Assembly (NCBI GenBank): GCA_031283825.1
Contig: JAITAZ010000275.1
Span: 1-6,827 of the forward strand
Length of the DNA stretch: 6,827 bases
From: Planctomycetaceae bacterium
GTDB taxonomy: Bacteria; Planctomycetota; Planctomycetia; Pirellulales; Thermoguttaceae
Direction of reading: 5' to 3'
Both the position numbers and the translations under genes were made by a program. Below the pieces are notes generated by a model. It was not told the DNA's origin. It saw only the letters and a list, made by a program, of their open reading frames with translations, and did no database searches. Of this stretch, positions 6,100 through 6,827 are shown piece by piece; position 1 is the stretch's first letter, and every line of letters begins with the position of its first letter.

Positions 6100-6170
6100 C
6101 AATAATATTCCAACAAATATTCTTCCTGAATGGTAATTATTTATAATTTTTTTAATGCGGTCGTAATAAA

Positions 6171-6692
6171 ATGAAAAAACAAATTAACGAAATTTGGTTA
6201 AGGATAAAAAAATCCAAATCATGGTTATCTGTTTATGATAAATGGTTATCGATCTACGATAAAACATACGATCCAGAATTGGCGAGATGGATAAGATGGT
6301 TTGTACGAGCTGGAATTTATTGTTCTATATTTTTTTTAATTTCATTTACGGCTTTTAGAGTTTACTTGGAAGCATTCGACGATGGAGGATTATACTATTA
6401 TTACGCGGAATTTACATGGCGACCTTATAAACAGGATTGTATCGATATTGGTAATACTATTGTTGACGCATTAGAAAAGTATCGAACAGATAACGGTAAA
6501 TATCCAGAGCAATTAGAACAACTTGTGCCAAACTATTTAAGTAAAATACCCAAGCATCGAGTTGGTACAAAAAAGTGGGAATATAGAGGCGGAGGAGAAA
6601 ATTTTGTTCTTCTTTTTTCTCCTAATGCTCATACTTCCTACCCCAATTGTTCGTACGTTTCAGAATTTGGCGAATGGTTTACAGATCAATAA
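6171..6692 (+). CDS. Membrane-anchored protein with pseudopilin (GspG-like) C-terminal domain
   Basis: This 173-residue protein has three parts. A basic N-terminal cytosolic segment (1-42) contains a seven-residue duplication, WLSVYDK/WLSIYDK (18-31). One membrane helix follows at about 43-66 (WFVRAGIYCSIFFLISFTAF...). The outer domain (about 85-173) contains DIGNTIVDALEKYRTDNGKYPEQLEQLVPNYL (92-123), a helix-then-YP pattern seen in type II secretion G-type pseudopilins and related standalone proteins, where residues resembling DNGKYP precede the variable loop. No prepilin peptidase site (G followed by FTLIE) is present, and the 42-residue lead is too long for a normal pilin, so export as a pilus subunit is unlikely. 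Two cysteines in the outer domain, C90 and C160, could form a disulfide. Function is unknown. The start ATG lacks a Shine-Dalgarno sequence. Its codons are A/T-rich and lack the G/T skew of the two upstream genes, which may mean a separate origin. Confidence 0.75.
   Translation: MKKQINEIWLRIKKSKSWLSVYDKWLSIYDKTYDPELARWIRWFVRAGIYCSIFFLISFTAFRVYLEAFDDGGLYYYYAEFTWRPYKQDCIDIGNTIVDALEKYRTDNGKYPEQLEQLVPNYLSKIPKHRVGTKKWEYRGGGENFVLLFSPNAHTSYPNCSYVSEFGEWFTDQ
6222..6263 (+). repeat. 21-bp in-frame tandem duplication in the membrane protein gene
   Basis: The two 21-bp units 6222-6242 and 6243-6263 match at 17 of 21 positions and encode WLSVYDK and WLSIYDK. Most differences are silent third-position changes, so the duplicated peptide has been kept while the DNA has drifted. 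Confidence 0.65.
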
Positions 6693-6802
6693 TCAATCAA
6701 TCATGCAGACATTTTTCATGCGACAAAATTAGTCGAATTTGACGAGTAAAAATTTCGTAATATTTCAGTGGAATATTTGTTTTTGTAATTATTATCAAGG
6801 CG

Positions 6803-6827
6803 ATGAAAGACGAACCTTATTTTTACC
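6803..6827 (+). CDS. Possible start of a gene cut by the window end
   Basis: An ATG at 6803 opens a frame (MKDEPYFY...) that runs off the window after eight codons. It lies 110 bp after the membrane protein gene on the same strand. A weak AAGG sits only two bases before the ATG, too close for a normal Shine-Dalgarno. Eight codons are not enough to call a gene or a family. Confidence 0.25.

Larger units (their letters stand above)
5683..6170. other. Long repeat-bearing intergenic region
   Basis: This 488-bp very AT-rich stretch has no supported gene on either strand; frames are closed by many stops. It holds an AT-rich hairpin (5803-5829), a dispersed-motif copy (5831-5845), a 12-bp palindrome TTGTTTAAACAA (5860-5871) and the nested inverted-repeat element (5960-6099). 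After the element, 6100-6170 is AT-rich leader for the next gene; TATAAT at about 6141-6146 is a possible -10 but has no clear -35 partner. Confidence 0.6.

Noticed and set aside
5950..6110. Target-site duplication around the nested element
   Set aside because: Bases flanking the two terminal repeats (CTGAA on the left, CAATA on the right) do not form a direct repeat, so insertion by transposition is not proven by this site.

Overview
The window carries four complete protein genes, the possible first codons of a fifth, and unusually repeat-rich, AT-rich spacers. The genes are a DedA/YqaA-type membrane protein on the minus strand (9-698), a 1248-residue multidomain Ser/Thr kinase on the plus strand (1074-4820), a DUF2461 protein (4975-5682) and a single-pass membrane protein with a pseudopilin-like outer domain (6171-6692). 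I see no rRNA, tRNA, CRISPR array, transposase or phage gene.

Organism: the strongest clue is the kinase. An N-terminal CXXC...CXXC ribbon joined to a Hanks-type kinase, a TPR-like helical stretch and split WD40 propellers is typical of Planctomycetota and a few other large-genome bacteria with complex signalling, such as some Desulfobacterota and multicellular bacteria. Coding GC is moderate, spacers are very AT-rich, and none of the four complete genes has a convincing Shine-Dalgarno sequence. I infer an uncultured, low-GC planctomycete or PVC-like bacterium, with low to moderate certainty. Nothing here fixes the taxon.

Layout: the DedA gene and the kinase gene diverge from a 375-bp spacer (699-1073). 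That spacer holds a 9-bp inverted repeat with a long loop, a short spaced palindrome, one copy of a dispersed ACCGTT-type motif and a 7-bp tandem repeat (AATTCCG) ending about 25 bp before the kinase start. A 154-bp spacer after the kinase holds a 10-bp and a 23-bp tandem duplication and another copy of the dispersed motif. The 488-bp spacer after the DUF2461 gene holds a further copy and a 140-bp element (5960-6099). This element has perfect 16-bp terminal inverted repeats that enclose two facing REP-like hairpins, and it looks like a non-autonomous mobile or BIME-like repeat.

How the genes work together: the sequence gives no clear functional link. The three plus-strand genes are separated by 154 and 488 bp of repeat-filled DNA, so a tight operon is unlikely. 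The kinase looks like a stand-alone cytosolic sensor/scaffold kinase, because I see no transmembrane segment in it. I did not find a clear new multi-gene system. The items most worth a second look are the nested repeat element, the kinase architecture with its Ser/Asn-rich activation-segment insert, and the abrupt change in base composition inside the kinase gene.
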